A stretch of 34,308 nt of DNA, from positions 43,355 through 77,662 of the forward strand of contig HF993131.1 of the NCBI GenBank assembly GCA_000432435.1, read 5' to 3'. Under the pieces are notes generated by a model. The model had not been told where the DNA came from. It did no database searches and saw only the letters and a program-made list of their open reading frames with translations. The DNA is from Eubacterium sp. CAG:180 (GTDB taxonomy: Bacteria > Bacillota > Clostridia > Oscillospirales > Acutalibacteraceae). Shown here one piece after another: positions 31,042 to 34,308 of the stretch (position 1 is its first letter; every line of letters starts with the position of its first letter). The position numbers and the translations under genes were made by a program.

Positions 31042-32259
31042 TTATTTTTGGTTATTTTTTAAAGCTTTTTTCGCTTTGGACTTTTTGACTCCGCACGTTA
31101 TAAGCCCGGCCGTCAGGGCAATTATCACAGTGCCTGCCGAAAAAGCCGCAACCTTTATATTATGCACATACTGTCCCTCATAATATCTTGCCTTGTTTGA
31201 GCTCTTGTAACCGACAAGGTCATTATAATACATCATATAAGTGCTGTAATCGAGAGTGTTTTCGTCTATATCTATAACGCGCGACCCGTGGAGAGGTCCG
31301 TTACCGTAAATATAAAATCCGACTCCGCTCGTATGCACCATATCAATGCCATCATACGTGCCGCAAAAGTCATTGTTATGATCGTGCCCGAAGAACGCCG
31401 CCTTAATGTCTCCCTGCTGCTTCCAAGCGTCAAATTCGCCGCCGTTCACCTCTGCGGGACACGGCCCCTCGTCAAGATGACCGCTTGCAATATCCGTATT
31501 AAGCACATAATACTTACCGTCTTTTTTTACCGCACCGTCCGTGCCCTTGGGAACCTCCTTTAAAAGTTCATATATTTCGGGAACGGGTATATGCTGGAAA
31601 AGGAGAGACGGCATAGGTTCTCCGCCGTTTTCAGCTTTCAGGGCATCGCTCGTTTTTTTGTACCAAGCAAGCTGATCCTCGGCAACGTGGGCATATCCGC
31701 CGTTTTCTTTATCATATGTACCGGAATCTATAAACCAAAGATTAAAGACGTTCTTTGCGCCGTCCGAGCTTTTTATAGGAAGATTATAGTTGCCGCAGCC
31801 GGTCATAGCTTCTCCCTCGGAAGCGAGGCAGCCCGGCATAGAATTATAGACCGCCATTTGGAACTGTTTGGAGACCTTACCCTCGTCATCGTGGTTGCCG
31901 TATACTATTGCAAACGGTATGTTCTGTGAGGTAACGGGCTCCATAATCTGCCTGATTGCCTTTTCGACACGCTTTTTGCTTCCGTAAAGCACGGGCGACG
32001 GGCCGTGTATATTATCGCCGGTAAATACAACAAGGTCGGGCTTTGCAGCTTCAATCGAAGCATACATAAGATCAAGCGTCTCTTCGCACGGATTTAAATC
32101 ATCCTGCGGATCCGCAAATACGAGTATACGAAATTTACCGTCTTTAAATTTAAGCGTAGTTTCATCCCCTGTTTCGGCAAAGCTCTGAATTGCAAAGCAC
32201 GGTGAAACCACCGATAAACAAAGAATTACCGATAAAATAATGTTTAATACCTTTTTCAT
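31042..32259 (-). CDS. Secreted, membrane-anchored metallophosphoesterase
   Basis: A 405-residue phosphoesterase exported by a signal peptide (MKKVLNIILSVILCLSVVSPCFA, cleavage probably after FAIQSFA). Motifs are FADPQ (the Asp-x-Gln form seen in Dcr2/purple-acid-phosphatase-like members instead of Asp-x-His), TGDN, YGNHDDE, QHIP and GHDHNND. A C-terminal hydrophobic segment at about 368-391 with a Lys-rich tail anchors it outside the membrane. No sortase motif is seen. It is unrelated in architecture to the other phosphoesterase at 13889-15511. I chose ATG 32259 with GGAGG 5 bases upstream; the frame extends to 32349 without a ribosome site. Likely scavenges phosphate or nucleotides outside the cell; substrate unknown. 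Confidence 0.9.
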   Translation of the reverse strand: MKKVLNIILSVILCLSVVSPCFAIQSFAETGDETTLKFKDGKFRILVFADPQDDLNPCEETLDLMYASIEAAKPDLVVFTGDNIHGPSPVLYGSKKRVEKAIRQIMEPVTSQNIPFAIVYGNHDDEGKVSKQFQMAVYNSMPGCLASEGEAMTGCGNYNLPIKSSDGAKNVFNLWFIDSGTYDKENGGYAHVAEDQLAWYKKTSDALKAENGGEPMPSLLFQHIPVPEIYELLKEVPKGTDGAVKKDGKYYVLNTDIASGHLDEGPCPAEVNGGEFDAWKQQGDIKAAFFGHDHNNDFCGTYDGIDMVHTSGVGFYIYGNGPLHGSRVIDIDENTLDYSTYMMYYNDLVGYKSSNKARYYEGQYVHNIKVAAFSAGTVIIALTAGLITCGVKKSKAKKALKNNQK

Positions 32260-32339
32260 TTTATCCTCCCAATGCGCGTATCCTCTCGAATACATTTCTC
32301 CTGCAAAATAAATAATGCCGCCGCAAAAGCTATTGCGAC

Positions 32340-32369
32340 AAAACAGCATATAAAATAATATGCTGTTTT
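32340..32369 (-). other. Leader hairpin 2 of the secreted phosphatase gene
   Basis: A perfect 12-bp stem (AAAACAGCATAT / ATATGCTGTTTT, 6-base loop) in the leader. It is followed by no clear T-run on the minus strand beyond its own arm. Confidence 0.5.
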
Positions 32370-32376
32370 GAACAAT

Positions 32377-32402
32377 AAAATCAGCGAAGGCTTAATGATT
32401 TT
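32377..32402 (-). terminator. Promoter-proximal hairpin of the secreted phosphatase gene
   Basis: A 7-bp stem (AAAATCA / TGATTTT) with a 12-base loop followed by ATTGTT on the minus strand, starting about 2 bases after the expected transcript start. It may also help terminate trmD transcription; no stronger trmD terminator is visible in 32370-32488. Confidence 0.45.
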
Positions 32403-32410
32403 GTATAATT

Positions 32411-32439
32411 ATTCTAACATCGGGATGGTTTTAATTCAA
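32411..32439 (-). promoter_or_regulatory. Promoter of the secreted phosphatase gene
   Basis: Minus-strand -35 TTGAAT (32439-32434) and -10 TAGAAT (32416-32411) with a 17-bp spacer; expected start near 32404 and a leader of about 145 bases with two hairpins. Confidence 0.6.
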
Positions 32440-32488
32440 CAGCAATAATCACCAATAAAAACGTGCTTTTTTCGACAATTCGAGCAGC

Positions 32489-33217
32489 TCATTTTTTTAT
32501 CGATTTCAAATACTCTTTATCCCTGTCCGAGAGTTCCGCATCAAGAAGCAATTCAGGGCGTTTTTTTAATGTAGTCTCAAGTGCCTTTTCGTGTCTCCAC
32601 TTATCAATATTCGCGTGATGTCCCGACAAGAGTATATCGGGAACCTTTTCCCCGTGCCATTCGTACGGTCTTGTATATTGCGGATATTCCAAAAGTCCGT
32701 TATAGTGACTTTCAAGCTCCTTAGCTTCGTCATTCGGCAGGACATTTTCGAGCATACGTGAAATACTGTCGGCAAGCACAAGCGCAGGCAGCTCGCCGCC
32801 CGTCAGGACATAATCGCCTATTGAAATCTCTTCATCGACTATCTCATCGAGAATTCTCTGGTCCACGCCCTCATAATGACCGCAAAGCAGCACAATCCGG
32901 TCTGTAAGGGCAAGCTCCTTTACTCTCTGCTGCGTCAAAGTTTTGCCCTGCGGCGACATATATATAAGGTGCGGTTTTTCTTCGCCGTCACCGTAAAGGC
33001 TCTTATAGCAGTCATATATGGGCTGCGGACCCATCAGCATACCCATTCCGCCGCCGTACGGCGCATCATCAACACGGTTATGCTTATCAAGTGTAAAGTC
33101 TCTTATGTTTACACAGTTTATCTCGACGTAGCCGTTTTTTCGCGCTCTGCCTATAATACTTTCGGACAGCACCGACTCGCACATTTCCGGAAAAAGCGTC
33201 ATTATGTCTATTCTCAT
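32489..33217 (-). CDS. trmD: tRNA (guanine37-N1)-methyltransferase
   Basis: TrmD methylates G37 in tRNAs reading CNN codons, preventing frameshifts. The 242-residue protein starts MRIDIMTLFPEM and has the SPOUT knot motifs YMSPQGK, LLCGHYEGVDQR and IGDYVLTGGELPA, with the family C-terminal domain. I chose ATG 33217: it overlaps the rimM stop (ATGA) and has GGAGA upstream. It is the fourth gene of a ribosome-maturation operon. Confidence 0.98.
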   Translation of the reverse strand: MRIDIMTLFPEMCESVLSESIIGRARKNGYVEINCVNIRDFTLDKHNRVDDAPYGGGMGMLMGPQPIYDCYKSLYGDGEEKPHLIYMSPQGKTLTQQRVKELALTDRIVLLCGHYEGVDQRILDEIVDEEISIGDYVLTGGELPALVLADSISRMLENVLPNDEAKELESHYNGLLEYPQYTRPYEWHGEKVPDILLSGHHANIDKWRHEKALETTLKKRPELLLDAELSDRDKEYLKSIKK

Positions 33218-33756
33218 TCTCCGTCCTCCCTTATTGCACACTCATCGGAGAAAAGGCCTTTGAGCGGACGAAGATATACTTTTTTGTTTTCGACATCAAG
33301 TTTCACTACCACTGAGGGAATTACGGGAACCAACGTCTCTTTTCCGTTTTTATCTTTGACAGTCCAAGCGTCATTTGCAACGCCTTTCATAACATCGGTA
33401 ACTGTTCCGTACAATACATCGGTATTATCCGCGTCATACACAGCGCAGCCTATTACATCCTCAACGAACGCTTTGCCGCTGTCAAGATGAACATCCTTTC
33501 GGTCAAAATACAACACTCTGCCGCGGTATTTCTCTGCTTCTTCGATTGTAAGAACGCCGTCTAGCTTTAACAGGGCTGCATTTTTATGAGGGCGCACCGA
33601 AACAACGCCGACTGCCATCTTACCGTCGGCATCAAGATACAATGTTTTGATTTTTTTCAAAAAGTCCGCGCCGTCGCACCATACGTCAAAGCGCATTTCG
33701 CCTCTGACGCCGTGCATACCGACTACCTTACCGGCCTCAAGAAATTGTTTTAACAT
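33214..33756 (-). CDS. rimM: Ribosome maturation factor RimM
   Basis: RimM assists assembly of the 30S head near protein S19. The 180-residue protein has the N-terminal RimM barrel (LEAGKVVGMHGVRGEMRF) and the C-terminal PRC-barrel region ending VVKLDVENKKVYLRPLKGLF. Length is normal. It overlaps trmD by 4 bases. The ribosome site is a modest GGTGA. A hairpin lies between it and khpA. Confidence 0.97.
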   Translation of the reverse strand: MLKQFLEAGKVVGMHGVRGEMRFDVWCDGADFLKKIKTLYLDADGKMAVGVVSVRPHKNAALLKLDGVLTIEEAEKYRGRVLYFDRKDVHLDSGKAFVEDVIGCAVYDADNTDVLYGTVTDVMKGVANDAWTVKDKNGKETLVPVIPSVVVKLDVENKKVYLRPLKGLFSDECAIREDGE

Positions 33757-33799
33757 ATAAATTCACCGATTGCCGCTTTAAAACGGCACTAAATAAAAT

Positions 33800-33827
33800 G
33801 AGTACAAGAGGAAGCCCCCCTGTACTC
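33800..33827 (-). terminator. Hairpin between khpA and rimM
   Basis: A 7-bp stem (GAGTACA / TGTACTC) extended by G/C pairs in the loop, followed on the minus strand by ATTTTATTT. It lies 8 bases after khpA and is probably a partial terminator that lowers rimM-trmD relative to rpsP-khpA. Confidence 0.6.
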
Positions 33828-33835
33828 GTTTACTG

Positions 33836-34069
33836 TCAGTCGATCTCAACCTGAACTCTTGTGCCGTCCTTTGTGGCTCGAGCCTTAACAACGGTTCTGA
33901 TAGCCTTGGCTATTCTGCCCTGCTTGCCTATAACTCTGCCCATATCGTTTTCGGCAACGTGAAGGTGATACACCGTAACGCCTCTGTCATCAGTCTCATC
34001 TACTGTAACGGAAACCGAGTCCGGCTCATCAACGAGTCCTTTAGCGATCTGTTCGAGAAGCTCTTTCAA
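33836..34069 (-). CDS. khpA: KH-domain RNA-binding protein KhpA
   Basis: A 77-residue single KH domain protein with the RNA-binding GKQG loop in GRVIGKQGRIAKAIR (about 44-58). KhpA usually pairs with KhpB/Jag and affects cell-size or RNA regulation in Gram-positives, and is normally encoded just after rpsP, as here. The start is TTG 34069, supported by AGGAGG 8 bases upstream and by the full family length. Confidence 0.95.
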   Translation of the reverse strand: MKELLEQIAKGLVDEPDSVSVTVDETDDRGVTVYHLHVAENDMGRVIGKQGRIAKAIRTVVKARATKDGTRVQVEID

Positions 34070-34084
34070 CTAAAAGACCTCCTA

Positions 34085-34308
34085 TTATTTAATGATTCCG
34101 CTCTGCTTTAATACAGATTTAGCGGTCTCTGTGGGCTGAGCGCCGTTTTTGAGCCACTGCTCTGCCTTTTCAGCGTCAATCTTAATTTCAGCCGGAGACT
34201 TCATAGGATCAAAAGTACCTATTTCTTCGATAAATCTGCCGTCACGCGGAGCTCTTGAATCTGCAACAACTACACGATAGAAAGGAGCTTTTTTAGCGCC
34301 TACACGAC
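34085..34308 (-). CDS. rpsP: 30S ribosomal protein S16 (partial)
   Basis: The last 73 codons of S16 with a TAA stop at 34087-34085; the start lies past the right window edge, probably by only about 8 residues. The sequence RVGAKKAPFYRVVVADSRAP, then GRFIEEIGTFDP and a C-terminal helix, is unmistakable S16. It is the first gene of rpsP-khpA-rimM-trmD and is 15 bases upstream of khpA. Confidence 0.96.
   Translation of the reverse strand, partial: RVGAKKAPFYRVVVADSRAPRDGRFIEEIGTFDPMKSPAEIKIDAEKAEQWLKNGAQPTETAKSVLKQSGIIK

Overview
The window looks like a chromosomal segment of an anaerobic, low-to-mid GC Clostridia member (Bacillota, plausibly an Oscillospiraceae/Ruminococcaceae-type gut bacterium). 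The reasons are strong AGGAGG-type ribosome binding sites, some TTG starts, a T-box leader on thrS, sigma-A promoters with 16-18 bp spacers, U-tailed terminators, a MurE with the meso-diaminopimelate motif DNPR, and a ferredoxin-type protein beside a Crp/Fnr regulator. The taxonomic placement is an inference. Most of the window is ordinary housekeeping DNA, and nearly all genes lie on the minus strand.

Layout. 1-6.9 kb: a division and cell-wall (dcw) operon read leftward, mraZ-rsmH-ftsL-ftsI(PASTA)-murE-murF, with murF cut by the window edge. 7.0-8.5 kb: hisH-hisF, the two subunits of imidazole glycerol phosphate synthase. 8.55-10.2 kb: a small AT-rich accessory module next to tRNA-Tyr. It holds a 58-codon frame broken by one TGA, an unrecognised 231-residue protein, a four-helix-bundle (S23/IVS/Avd-like) protein, and a striking array of nine small hairpins joined by a 12-nt linker that flips orientation halfway. 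10.2-10.4 kb: tRNA-Tyr and tRNA-Thr. 10.7-12.2 kb (plus strand): a polysaccharide flippase. 12.4-13.8 kb: a Crp/Fnr-family regulator divergent from an iron-sulfur protein, with a CRP-like palindrome between them. 13.9-17.75 kb: a membrane-anchored metallophosphoesterase behind thrS and its T-box. 17.75-18.9 kb: azlC-azlD branched-chain amino acid exporter. 18.9-21.8 kb: a metal-resistance cassette of a P1B ATPase, a separate HMA protein and a CadC-like ArsR repressor. 21.9-22.0 kb: tRNA-Glu and tRNA-Met. 22.2-30.8 kb: arginine biosynthesis genes argG, argH, argC, argJ, argB, argD and argF, interrupted by a 106-nt tandem repeat. 31.0-32.3 kb: a secreted, membrane-anchored metallophosphatase. 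32.5-34.3 kb: rpsP(partial)-khpA-rimM-trmD.

How the parts work together. The arg genes cover glutamate-derived N-acetylglutamate to arginine with ArgJ recycling the acetyl group; argA-type priming is supplied by bifunctional ArgJ, argininosuccinate is made and split by ArgG and ArgH, and ARG-box-like sites sit upstream of argG. The metal cassette has its palindrome exactly inside the promoter spacer, fitting repression by the neighbouring ArsR protein. The candidate unusual system is the four-helix-bundle gene with its inverted-repeat promoter and adjacent hairpin array; its function is unknown and the link between protein and array is an inference from adjacency.
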